A DNA stretch of 20,230 bases from Paucihalobacter sp036825875. Lineage in GTDB: Bacteria > Bacteroidota > Bacteroidia > Flavobacteriales > Flavobacteriaceae. The stretch covers positions 1 through 20,230 of the forward strand of contig NZ_DAISXK010000050.1 in NCBI RefSeq assembly GCF_036825875.1. Reading direction: 5' to 3'. The position numbers and the translations under genes were made by a program. Below are positions 1 to 10,412 of this stretch, one piece after another (the stretch's first letter is position 1; every line of letters starts with the position of its first letter). Below the pieces are notes generated by a model. The model did no database searches, had not been told where the DNA came from, and saw only the letters and a list, made by a program, of their open reading frames with translations.

Positions 1-2
1 TG

Positions 3-1140
3 ATTGTAGACGATTCAATTGCACCGGTTCCAGATGTGGCTACCTTACCTGATGCCACAGGTGAATGTTCTGCTACAGCTACAGCACCAACAGCTACCGA
101 TAACTGCTCAGGAGCAATCACCGCAACCACTACAGATCCTGTAACTTATAGCACACAAGGAAGCTACTCCATCACCTGGATTTACGATGATGCTAATGGT
201 AATACTACAACTCAAACCCAAACAGTCATCGTGGATGATGTCACGGCACCAGTACCTGATGTAGCTACCTTACCAAATGCCACAGGTGAATGTTCAGTTA
301 CAGTTACTGCGCCAACAGCTACTGATAACTGTTCAGGAGCAATCACTGCAACGACTACTGATCCGTCAACCTATAACACTCAAGGAACTTACACCATCAC
401 CTGGACTTACGATGATGGTAACGGTAATACTTCGACACAAACTCAAACCGTTATTGTAGATGACACCAGCAATCCTGTAACACCAACTTTAGCAACTATC
501 ACAGGTGAATGTTCTGCTACGGCCACGGCACCAACCACCACAGACAATTGTTCAGGAACAATCACTGGAACAACGACCGATTCGTTAACTTATAATGTTC
601 AAGGTACTTATACAATCAACTGGGTATTTGATGATGGCAATGGTAACAGTATTACTGTACCACAAACCGTGATTGTAGATGATGTTACAGCACCGGCACC
701 TGATGTAGCTACCTTACCAAATGCTACAGGTGAATGTTCGGTTACAGTTACTGCGCCAACAGCTACTGATAACTGTTCAGGAGCAATCACTGCAACGACT
801 ACTGATCCGTCAACCTATAACACTCAAGGAACTTACACCATCACTTGGACTTACGATGATGGTAATGGAAACACTTCGACCCAAGCTCAAACCGTGATTG
901 TAGATGATATCACGGCACCAGTTCCAGATGTAGCTAACTTACCAAATGCCACAGGTGAATGTTCGGTTACTGTTACGGCGCCAACCGCTACTGATAACTG
1001 TTCAGGAGCAATCACCGCAACGACTACTGATCCGGTAACCTATAACACACAAGGAACCTACACCATCAATTGGACTTACAATGATGGTAATGGGAATACT
1101 TCAACTCAAGCTCAAACAGTCATCGTGGATGATGTCACTG
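3..1140 (+). repeat. Tandem coding repeats, 5 HYR-like units of 225/219 bp
   Basis: The anchor GTGAATGTTC recurs at 61, 286, 505, 730 and 955, giving periods of 225, 219, 225 and 225 bp (75 or 73 codons). Each unit reads roughly APxPDVATLPNATGECS, then APTATDNCSG, YNTQGTYTI, DDGNGN and TVIVDD. Two cysteines per unit (GECS and DNCS) could form a disulfide, and the Asp-rich edges may bind calcium; both are inferences. The array probably continues left of the window, because position 3 starts in the tail (IVDD) of another unit. Units 2 and 4 are nearly identical at the DNA level, while unit 3 is more diverged. Confidence 0.92.
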
Positions 1141-4100
1141 CACCAAACGCAATATGCCAAGACATTTCAGTTACTTTAGACGCCACTGGTTCGGCAACCA
1201 TAAATCCATCACAAATAAATAATGGTTCTTTTGATAATTGCGGTATTTCAGCTATAACTTTAGATAATACATCATTTGATTGCGGAGATTTGAGGACCAA
1301 CACGGTGACCTTGGCTGTTAGAGATTTTGCTAATAATGTATCTACTTGCACAGCTACGATTACTGTATTAGATCCTGCTGCAAGTGCCACTGTATCCATT
1401 GTTTCAGATGATGCTGATAATGAAATTTGTGAAGGCGAAAATCTAACTTTCACAGCAACACCTGTTGACGGTGGTACCTCACCTATATATGAGTGGTTTA
1501 TAGATGGTATTTCTTTTGGAACGAATAGTCCAACCTTTACTCCATTTACTACTTTAAGCGTTGGTACTTATGAGGTTTATGTAAGAATGCGCTCTAGTTT
1601 GTCGGCATGTGTACTACCAAAACAAAGCAATTCTATTTTTGTAACTGTCAATCCATTGCCCGTTGTGACATCACCTGTGGCAATCTGTATCGATGACACT
1701 GGGACACTTACACCCAATTCAGGTGGTACATGGGTAAGTAATAATACCGGTGTAGCAACGGTTACAAATAGCGGGGTGATTACACCTGTTTCACCCGGAA
1801 CTGTCACTTTTACATTTACAAATTCTAACGGATGTTTCACAACTACTGATGTAGTTTCCATTAACGCCTTACCAGTTTTAACAGCACCTGTAACTGTTTG
1901 TGTAGATGCGAATGAAACATTATTGCCGAATTCTGGTGGTAATTGGATAAGTAATAATCCAGCCATTGCGACAGTCACGAGTACCGGTCTTATTACCGGT
2001 GTTGCACCAGGTAATGTAACCTTTACATTTACCGATACTAATGGCTGTAGTGCCATATCAAATAGTGTAGAAATATTAGACATACCAACCATAACTTCGG
2101 TTACGGTGTCAGATGATCCCGTTTGTAGTGGTGATCCAAGTATTTTGACTGTTAATGTACCTGGAGTTGGAGGCACAGTAGCAACACTCGTAAATTATAA
2201 TTTCAACAACGGTAATAATTATGGTGCACTAAATGGTCAAGAAATTCCTGGAATTACCTCTTCTTTTTCAGGCACGCTCCCGTTTAATAGACCAAACAGT
2301 GGCGTGGTTACCACACCGCTTGCATTCACACAAAATAATACCGCAGGTGGCGCCTTGAGACAAATTGACAATCGTTTTTCATTTGACAGCGGAACATGGA
2401 ATATTACGATTGGTGGTGCCAATTTAAATTCTTATCAAGATTTTAGAATTTATTTTCAAACAAGACGTGTACAAAGAAGAGGAAATAATAAAAATATTAT
2501 TGTTGAATATAGATTAAATGGGGCTGGTGGGTTTACTCAAATTGCAACAGTTCCGCTAAACAATAATAGTACTGCATGGCAACAAGTGCTATTTTCATTG
2601 CCAGCAACCGCTAATAACGCTACACAGATACAAATAAGATTAAACGTTTCCGACGGCTACTTTTGGGGTGTTAACAACAACGGACCAGACGTACTTTTGG
2701 ATAATTTTCAGATACAAGGATCAACATCAGGGGAGTCTTTATTATATTCTTGGACGGCCAATACTGGGGCTAATGCAGGTTTAGCTAGTGGTGCCATGGT
2801 GCCATCAGTAAGTAATAATCAAATTACTGTTAATCCACAAGTGACTTCTAATTATACTGTAACTGTTACCAATAGTGATGGCTGTTCAGAAACTGAAACA
2901 GTTACTGTAAATGTATTTCCAACACCTGCAATTACAATTAATGCAGATTATTGCCCAATTGATGACCCAAATACACCGCAAGATGAAAGTTTGATGGTAC
3001 AACTAGTTGCAAGTGCCAACCAATCCATTGTAAGTTGGTTATGGGAGACAGGGGAAACAACAAATACGATTTACGTCGATATTGCGGGTACCTATCAGGT
3101 ATTGGGAACCACAGCTAATGGTTGTGCAGGATCAGCAATAATGGCTGTAGCCCAAGAACTAGTTGTTGACGGTGATTTCACCAATTTTGATCCAACCAAC
3201 CCAAGTTTTTTTACCGAGTATACACAAAATCAAAATTTCTATACAGGCGTAAATACTTCTGGATTATGGCCTGAAGGCTACTATGCTGTGAATGAAAGTG
3301 CTCATAGCCCTACTAATGGTGTTGGTTATCATCCAGCTTTTCATGGTAGAGACCACACCAATAATACGGTTGGGCCAAGAAACTTTATGATGGTGAATGG
3401 TGGCGCGCTCATTGGGAATCCCCCAAGGGAGCCAATTATATGGCAACAAACCGTACCAGTGGAGCCCAACACTGAATATTATTTTTCTGCTTGGGCAATG
3501 AATTTAAATCCTGCCTCACCTGCACGACTTCAATTTGAAGTCAATGGTGTTTTAGTTGGAACTGTTGCGGATTTATCATCGGCTCCAACTCCAACTATTG
3601 AAGCACAAGTGAATCTTTCTAATTGGGTACGCTTTTACAGTAATCCTACTTGGAATTCTGGTGCTGCTACTACGGCAGTAATTAGAATTAGAAATCTAAA
3701 TACAGATCTTGGTGGTAATGATTTTGGTTTGGACGATATTTCTTTTGCATCGCTTTCAACTTTTATAACCTTAACATCAGCAATAGGAACTAATGGACAG
3801 ACTGTTTGCCAAGACAGTCCGATTACTGATATCACATACGATATTGGCGGTGGATTAACGCCACCCAATATTCAATGGGAACTAAACGGTTCACCATTGG
3901 CTCCCAACACACTGCCTGTTGGTTTAACAGACAACTTTAATGGACTGGCTTATGTTATTACAGGCACACCCTCAGTTCCTGGTAATTATACCTATATAAT
4001 AGAAACTTCTTCTAGTTGCGATATTAAAAGTGCCAATGGAACCTTAACTGTAGACCTAGCACCTGTCACTTCCATTAATACAAGTAATTCACCATTATGT

Positions 4101-7100
4101 TATTCAGAAGGATTTGTCGATTTGACTGCAAGCATAGGCGGAAGTGCCTTATCAGGTTCTTGGTCGGGTGGCATAGGATTCTTTAATAATATTTCGGGAG
4201 ACGGGTCAAGTGCTAGGTATAATTTTGGTGGGAATGAATCAGGTATTGTAACGCTTACTTTTACCTCCAACAATCCTGCTGGACCTTGCGACAGCGCAGT
4301 ATCCACTATAGATATTGAAATTATTCCATATATCATTGCAAATGCAGGCATAGATATTGACAATAGTGGTAATAGTTGCGATGACTTAAGTGTGGCTTTA
4401 AGCGCTAATAATGTTAATGGACAATGGTCAGTAATATCAGGTCAAATACCTAGTAGTTATAATTTTTCTGACCCAACTGCATACAACTCAAGCTTTAGCG
4501 GTGAAAGTGGCGAAACTTATCTTTTGCAATGGGAGGCCATCAATGCCTCACCTTGCGCTAATGCCACAGACACTATTACTGTGACCTTTGCCGATTGTGG
4601 TAGCAATTTGGTCTTTGATGGTGTTGATGATTATATTAGCTTGGCTGATAATTTTGATTTAAATGGGACGCCCTTCAGTATTGAAGCCTGGATAAAACCA
4701 AATACAATTACTGGTACACAAACCATAATTTCTAAACCTTGGGGGAAGAGAACACTAATCATTCTTACNNNNNNNNNNCCATAATTTCTAAAAGAAACGG
4801 AACAAATTTAAACTCGGGTTACGACTTAAGTTTAATCAATAACCGCCTATATTTCCGTTGGAATTCGAGTCAACTATTTGCTACACAAACTATAAATACA
4901 ACCAAATGGTATCATGTAGCTGTCACCTATAATGGAGGAGGAGCTTATAGCATGTATATTGATGGGTTGCCCATGCAAATTAACAATGCAGGAGCAACTC
5001 CAATACTAAATTCAAATCAAACTTTGATAGGTGCTCTTGACAGAACGAATAATACACCCATCAACTTCTTTAATGGATTAATAGATGAAGTTCGCATTTG
5101 GGATACCGCCTTAAGCGAAGCGCAAATAAGAGCGATGATGAATCAGGAAATAGAGGCCAATGGCGCTAACGTACGTGGGGTAACGGTTCCTTTGAATGTT
5201 GTTGGAAATTTACAATGGTCTAATTTAATTGGCTATTACCAGATGGTTACAGGTTCACAGACTTTGGTTCAAAATGGACAAGTGTCAGACATATCTGATT
5301 CGGCTTTAGATGGCAGAACCGTAAACATGACCACCATCCAAAACGAAACAGCTCCCATTCCTTACATATCTGGTGCTAATAATATATGGGATAATAACGC
5401 TACTTGGCTAAATGGTTCAGTACAACAAATACCAAATTCAAATGTCAACAGTATTAATGGCGATCGTCAAACGTGGAACATCGTAAGAACCCAACATAAT
5501 ATTACATCGGGGAATCGTCCAACCACCATATTAGGACTTTTAGTTGATAACAACCGTTATAGCATTACAAACGATCAGGTATTACGCGTTACCAATTATT
5601 TAAAAATTGACGGTGCCTTAGATTTAGTTGGAGAATCACAATTGTTACAAGATGTGAATAGTATTGTTGACGCCACGGGTATGGGCGTGTTGGAAATTGA
5701 CCAACAAGGCACTACCAATCTTTATAATTATAACTATTGGGGAAGTCCAGTTGCATCTAGTGCTGGCGCATATTCAGTTGCAGGTGTGTTGCATGATGGT
5801 ACTAACCCGAGTAATCCACTTACTATAAATTGGACTGGTGCTGTAAATGCGAGTTTTGGTAGTCCATTGACCATGAGTAGTCGATGGTTGTATTTATTTG
5901 AAAACTATGTGGAAGGTAATTATGCTGCGTGGAATTCCATTAGTGAAAATACCAATATTAATCTCGGATTAGGATTTACCATGAAGGGTAGTGGGGCTGG
6001 AGGTACAGAACAGAACTATGTATTTATTGGTCAGCCCAATAACGGTGTGATAAGTAATCCGATTGTAGTAGGTAACCAAGCACTGTTAGGAAATCCATAT
6101 CCCTCCAGTATTGATGCCTATGATTTTATTAGAGACAATACCCTAGGATTTATAGGAAATTCTGGCACCACAACCGAAAGTATTGAAGGACCGATTTATT
6201 TTTGGGAACATTCCCCAACCAACGCCACACATATTTTATCGGCCTATGAAGGCGGTTATGCGGCGCTATCACTTGCAGGTGGCAATCCGGCTGTTTCTCC
6301 ACCAGGAAATCTTATTGGTGGCACCGGTGCTGCAGTTAAAATTCCACGACGCTATATACCTGTTGGACAAGGATTTTTTGTTACTTCAAGCAATCCAACG
6401 GGAGGAACGGTTATGTTTAGAAATAGCCAGCGAGTCTTTCAAAAAGAAAGTTCTGGCAACTCTATTTTTATGAGATCCAACGGTAAAGATGTTTTATACG
6501 AAGAAGAGTATGTAGATGAAATTCAACGTGTACGCTTAAACTTTAAGGCAGCCGATGGATTTGTAAGACCGTTGTTATTAGCTTTCACCCCAGATGATGC
6601 GGCTTCTGATGACTATGATTTTGGTTATGATGCTAGAAGTAATGACGGTTTCTCTTCAGATATGGCCTTTATGATTGAGGACGAGCGTTATGTGATACAA
6701 TCCGTAGGAGCCTTTGATGAAAGCCTGCGCTATCCTTTAGGTTTGTTTATGGCGAATTCAGGATTGATAGAAATAGAATTAGCCAATTTAGAAAACTTCG
6801 AATCAGATATCGACGTCTACATCTATGATGCTGTCTTAGATACTTACACCGCGATTAACGAATTTAATTTCCAAACGCAATTAGAAGCAGGTGAGATTAC
6901 CACGCGATTCTTTGTGACTTTCCGCGAAGAAGACAGACTGTCGATAAAAGACGAGCTAGTTGATGGCATTTATGCAGCATTTTTCAATAGCACTGCGGAG
7001 ATTTACATTAAAACCTCGCCTAATATCCATGTTAAGCAGGTTTATTTGATTAATATGGTGGGTCAGAGTGTGCGGTCGTGGAATGCTACCAATGCCATGA

Positions 7101-7210
7101 TTAGTCATGAATTTAGAATTCCGGTTAAAGACCTTTCCGAAGGTACCTATATTTTAAGAGTTAAAACCGAAACAGGAACTTTAAATAAAAAAGTGGTGGT
7201 TAAATATTAA
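3..7210 (+). CDS. Giant T9SS-secreted adhesin-like protein (HYR-like, Big_2-like, CBM-like, LamG, T9SS type A sorting domain), 5' partial, interrupted by an assembly gap
   Basis: This is a very large cell-surface or secreted protein, probably used for adhesion or glycan binding. The frame is open from the left edge, so the signal peptide and N-terminus lie outside; GTG at 36 is internal. Order of parts: five HYR-like repeats of about 75 residues (to ~1140); a related repeat with VDDVTAPNAICQD and FDC (to ~1370); an Ig-like domain; two Big_2-like repeats (1674-2090); a jelly-roll/CBM-like domain ending LLDNFQIQG (~2190-2720); Ig-like segments; a second CBM-like domain ending FGLDDISF (~3160-3750); Ig-like segments; LamG (4608-~5142); a flavobacterial region with NYWGSP, GNPYPSSIDA and GQGFFV (~5360-6430); a beta module (6518-6921); and a T9SS type A domain (~6960-7207). 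A ten-N gap at 4769-4778 shifts the frame from 0 to 2. Joining the duplicated CCATAATTTCTAAA on both sides restores one frame with at least 2383 residues. Domain names come from motif recognition, not searches. Confidence 0.9.
1674..2090 (+). repeat. Two Big_2-like coding repeats, 213-bp period
   Basis: The codon string for PVxxCxD starts at 1674 and again at 1887, a period of 71 codons. Both units read C-x-D then LxPNSGGxW, SNN, ATVT, GxITxVxPGxVTFTFT and NGC. This is the usual pattern of bacterial Ig-like (group 2-like) repeats in flavobacterial surface proteins. The repeats are diverged in DNA, unlike the HYR-like array, so this duplication is older. Confidence 0.8.
4723..4792 (+). other. 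Assembly gap (10 N at 4769-4778) flanked by a 14-bp duplicate
   Basis: CCATAATTTCTAAA occurs at 4723-4736 before the Ns and at 4779-4792 after them. Deleting 4737-4792 (56 bp) joins the two open frames and gives TIISKRNGTN in the middle of a well-formed LamG domain. The N run is therefore most likely a scaffold joint of arbitrary size rather than a true ten-base unknown. The 32 bases 4737-4768 are either a faulty contig end or part of another LamG copy. Confidence 0.85.
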
Positions 7211-7236
7211 GCATTATTACCAATTTAGTTCTATTT

Positions 7237-7267
7237 AAAATTCGCCTAAAACCTAGGCGAATTTTTT
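7237..7267 (+). terminator. Intrinsic terminator of the giant T9SS protein gene
   Basis: A perfect 12-bp stem, AAAATTCGCCTA (7237-7248) and TAGGCGAATTTT (7254-7265), encloses a 5-nt loop AAACC and ends in a T-run. It begins 26 bp after the stop codon at 7208-7210 and separates this transcript from the paralogous gene downstream. Confidence 0.9.
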
Positions 7268-7339
7268 GTTTGAATCCTAGGTAAGTAATTTTTTAACGAT
7301 TCCATAAACTATTAATGGTCTTCATATAATTGTACGTAT

Positions 7340-7359
7340 TTGTAATATAAGTATTACAA
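7340..7359. promoter_or_regulatory. Operator-like inverted repeat upstream of the small T9SS cargo gene
   Basis: TTGTAATA (7340-7347) and TATTACAA (7352-7359) form perfect 8-bp arms around a TAAG spacer, 105 bp upstream of the ATG at 7465. There is no T-run, so it is not a terminator. It could bind a dimeric regulator, but palindromes of this size are not rare in AT-rich DNA, and no -7 element of the form TAnnTTTG was found beside it. Confidence 0.3.
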
Positions 7360-7464
7360 TATTGGTACCAAACTGCGCATTTTGTCGAATAAATTAGTAT
7401 TTCAAAGATAAAATAAAATTATATTCTTAATTTAGAAGTCCCAAATCAGTTAATTCTAAACCCT

Positions 7465-8281
7465 ATGCGTAACACTACCTACTTATGTTTCTTTTTGTGC
7501 ATGTTACTTTTTGATACGGTCAAAGCAGGTAACATTGCTGCACCTGAAGTAGAAGCATTGAACGACATACAACGCGTACGAATTTCTTTCACTATGCCGA
7601 CAGGACATACACGTCATTTGTTATTAGCCTTTACGCCAGATAATGCTGCCACCGATGGCGTAGATTATGGCTATGACGCTTCCAATGTTGATAATTTTCC
7701 AAACGATTTAAACTGGATTATTGACGAAGGTCGTTATGTTATTCAGGCGGTTGGTGCCTATAATGATAATAAATTTTTTGAACTTGGTATGTTTTTAGGT
7801 GATGCAGGAAACATTGCCATCAATCTGACGGCTCTTGAGAATTTTGGTGAAACAATAGATGTTTATGTTTATGATGCCTTACTGAATAACTATACATCTA
7901 TAAATGAGTCTAGTTATACCAACGTCATGGACGCTGGTGTGTATCGAAACAGATTCTATTTGTCCTNNNNNNNNNNCCTTTACCAATGCCATGCCAGCCA
8001 ACATTCCTCCAGGAGCATTAAGCACTGATGAATTTTTTACCGCGAATACGACTATTAGCTATCAGAAAACTTCTAATTCAATTCAAATAGATACCAATCA
8101 GAATAATGCAATCCAACATGTAGATGTTTACAATTTACTTGGCCAACATTTAATTTCAAAGGTTATTAATAATCAGAAAAGCACTCAAATTTCATTACAT
8201 GGAATTAAGGCAAGTAGTTTACTTATCGTTAGTGTTAAATCCAATCAAAAAACTTTTACAAGGAAATTGTTGATTCATTAG
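7465..8281 (+). CDS. Small T9SS cargo, stand-alone paralogue of the module preceding the sorting domain of the upstream giant protein; interrupted by an assembly gap
   Basis: This is a secreted protein of about 267 residues once the gap is closed. It starts with a signal peptide (MRNTTYLCFFLCMLLFDTVKA). A beta-rich module follows, containing DIQRVRISF, LLLAFTPDNAA, GYDA, RYVIQAVGAY, LTALENF and DVYVYDALL, and then a T9SS type A sorting domain with VDVYNLLGQHL and a basic end. The module matches 6518-6921 of the upstream gene almost motif for motif (EIQRVRLNF, LLLAFTPDDAA, RYVIQSVGAF, LANLENF, DVYIYDAVL), so the two are paralogues. Ns at 7967-7976 put the two halves in different frames. Overlapping the CCT on each side (dropping 7967-7979) gives RFYLSFTNAM in one frame. 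The function of the module is unknown to me. Confidence 0.85.
7964..7979 (+). other. Assembly gap (10 N at 7967-7976) flanked by CCT on both sides
   Basis: The left frame ends TTG TCC T and the right begins CCTTT ACC. Collapsing the two CCT copies yields TTG TCC TTT ACC, which keeps the frame and gives YLSFTNA; the upstream paralogue has FVTFREE at this place. The apparent frameshift is therefore an artefact of a scaffold joint. The evidence is weaker than at the first gap because the overlap is only three bases. Confidence 0.7.
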
Positions 8282-8311
8282 CTTATAAACTATACATAAA
8301 AATCATAAAAC

Positions 8312-8333
8312 ATCCTCTTTTGAGGATTTTTTT
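8312..8333 (+). terminator. Intrinsic terminator after the small T9SS cargo gene
   Basis: The stem ATCCTC (8312-8317) and GAGGAT (8322-8327) has a TTTT loop and is followed by a run of Ts. It lies 30 bp past the stop codon at 8279-8281. Confidence 0.8.
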
Positions 8334-8431
8334 GGGTCTAATCGTCATTATAATATTTGAAATTAATCTAGAATCATCAACGCATAAGCAGCTCAATAGT
8401 ATAAGATTATTATAGCTATATTTACAACTTC

Positions 8432-10207
8432 ATGGATTTTGCTATTGTGCCACCACTATTTTTAAAAATACTTCAACGCATTTTATACTGTCTCGTGCTT
8501 GTAAATACTTTACAATCGCAGATGTCGAGCGAAGCAGCCTTACAACAATATTACGAATTAACTGAAGCAATGGAGCAATCCTTTCCAGAGGATAGTTTTG
8601 AAACGTATGACCGAAAATCCTTTACAGCACCGCAATTAGAGAGGTATTTATCACAGCTATTCCAGCGTTTAGAATTACTGCCCTTTATTGATGGACATCA
8701 CGAGCTTAAAATGAATAGTTTCCTACATTCGGGTAATTGGTTTATGGAAATGAATCTCCCTAAAGAATCCATCAAAGCTTACAAGCTTTTTTTTGATTAT
8801 TATGAGAAAAATCAAAATAAACTAACAAAGAATCAGCAACAAGAACTAACAGAAGCACGATTGTTTGCTTATAGTATGACCGCCAGAAACTATGAAAAGC
8901 TATACCATTTAGATAGTGCTGCCGCTGTACATAGACATAATATTAAAAAAACAGAACACACAAATATCGTCATGTACCCATCGGCTATTAATAACTATGG
9001 ACTCTATTTTTATTGGACAAAGAAAGATTTAGATTCCGCGTTAATACAATTTCACAAAGCTTTCAATATTACAAAATCACAATTCCCTGAACATCATTTA
9101 TTAGGAAGCATTCGGGATAATATAGCTGATGTATATATGGATCAAAAGAAATATATGAAGGCTAAACCTTTATACAAAATGAATGTAGATTTTTATACCC
9201 ATTCACGTGATCGATCTATGCAATACAACTTAGATACAGCACGATTGGTGAGTGCAGTTGCGCAATATATGGATGTGTCTTTGAAGCTAAATGATTTTTC
9301 GGAAGCGGAATGGGCCTTTCAAAAAATGATACTTATAGAAAGCGATAGCACTTATCAACTAAATAAAAAACCATCAGCTAAATTAGAGTTTTTAAAAGGT
9401 AAAGAAGCATATTATCGCAGTCAACAAAACTATAGTAAAGCCTACCAAACCTTAAGTCAAGCGGAGACCTTATCCGATAGCATCTTTAATTTAACTTCTG
9501 AAATCAATCAACAATGGCAATCTGTGTTAAATACACTCGCAATAGATAGAGTGAAATTAAACTTTAGAATAGACCAAGTTGAAAAGGAAAGCAAAATTAA
9601 AAGCCAGCGTACCAAGCTTTGGATTTCGTCGCTTGTTTCCTCCATTGTGGTAATTGTGCTCCTATCACTATATCTTAGAAGACAACAATACCTAGTGAAT
9701 GTCAAAAATAAACAGTTAATTTTAGAACAGTCTCTAGAAGTCAAAGAATTAAAAAACAAACAGCTTAACGATGAGGTAGCGGCCAAGAAACGCGATTTAT
9801 CTGATTTTGCAATTAATTTGAATCAAAATCAAGAATGGGCAAGGCTATTGGCTGACAAATTTGCACAACTCAAAGAAACTACCGGTCGTGCACGGAAAAA
9901 TCAAATTGATGAGTTTGAACAAGAATTAAAAAATAAAATTAATTTTGACAAAGGCACTCTGGCATTCTATGAGCGTTTAGATAAGTTGAGTGCAGGCTTT
10001 TATAAGCAGTTAAAAGCCGCCTATCCAAAACTTACCAAAACCGATATTAGATTGTGCTCTTTAATCCGGTTAAAAATAGACAGCCACGAGATTGCTACCC
10101 TTCAAAACATCTCGTTGGCATCGTTAAATACGAGTCGCTACCGACTTAGAAGCAAGTTTAATTTATCTTCCGACGAAAACTTAGATAGTTTCATTCAAAG
10201 TTTGTAA
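8432..10207 (+). CDS. Membrane-anchored TPR regulator with C-terminal LuxR-like helix-turn-helix
   Basis: This 591-residue protein has the layout of flavobacterial one-component regulators. An N-terminal hydrophobic segment (about 8-28) is probably a signal peptide. A helical TPR-like region (about 30-380) includes AAAVHRHNIKKTE, DLDSALIQFHKAF and YMKAKPLYKMNV. One transmembrane helix (about 393-414, WISSLVSSIVVIVLLSLYL) leads into a coiled coil (about 420-520). The last ~60 residues (LTKTDIRLCSL, HEIATLQNIS, SRYRLRSKFNL) resemble a LuxR/GerE-type helix-turn-helix. The likely topology is a periplasmic TPR sensor and a cytoplasmic DNA-binding end. The signal and target genes cannot be read from the sequence. 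The neighbouring small secreted protein gene at 10413 is on the same strand, 205 bp away, so it is a possible target but probably not in the same operon. Confidence 0.85.
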   Translation: MDFAIVPPLFLKILQRILYCLVLVNTLQSQMSSEAALQQYYELTEAMEQSFPEDSFETYDRKSFTAPQLERYLSQLFQRLELLPFIDGHHELKMNSFLHSGNWFMEMNLPKESIKAYKLFFDYYEKNQNKLTKNQQQELTEARLFAYSMTARNYEKLYHLDSAAAVHRHNIKKTEHTNIVMYPSAINNYGLYFYWTKKDLDSALIQFHKAFNITKSQFPEHHLLGSIRDNIADVYMDQKKYMKAKPLYKMNVDFYTHSRDRSMQYNLDTARLVSAVAQYMDVSLKLNDFSEAEWAFQKMILIESDSTYQLNKKPSAKLEFLKGKEAYYRSQQNYSKAYQTLSQAETLSDSIFNLTSEINQQWQSVLNTLAIDRVKLNFRIDQVEKESKIKSQRTKLWISSLVSSIVVIVLLSLYLRRQQYLVNVKNKQLILEQSLEVKELKNKQLNDEVAAKKRDLSDFAINLNQNQEWARLLADKFAQLKETTGRARKNQIDEFEQELKNKINFDKGTLAFYERLDKLSAGFYKQLKAAYPKLTKTDIRLCSLIRLKIDSHEIATLQNISLASLNTSRYRLRSKFNLSSDENLDSFIQSL

Positions 10208-10412
10208 ACGTTATATTTTATTGTTTGTCAATAGATTGCAAAAGTATTTTTTGTCTTGTCTATTATTTGTCTATGGTCCAAATTAGGATTTATGTATTGT
10301 ATATAGCTACATTCGTAGTGAGGTCAAAACAACCGTTACCCTCATGAAAAAACTATTAACAATAATCGCAAATATTAAAAACATTTTATTAATCAACACA
10401 AACACATGTATT

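Noticed and set aside
1..1140. CRISPR-like array suggested by the regular repeats
   Set aside because: The periods of 225 and 219 bp are whole codons, the reading frame is continuous, and the units encode HYR-like domains.
1577..2176. Open minus-strand frame of about 200 codons within the giant T9SS gene
   Set aside because: It is a mirror of the repetitive Thr/Val/Asn-rich coding sequence on the plus strand; the product has no recognisable domain and the plus-strand repeats explain the region fully.
7465..8281. Pseudogene call for the small T9SS cargo because of the frame change
   Set aside because: The frame change coincides exactly with the N run and disappears when the three-base overlap is collapsed.
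10344..10412. Longer N-terminus for the small secreted protein, starting at ATG 10344
   Set aside because: It would put a 23-residue extension before a well-formed signal peptide that starts at ATG 10413.
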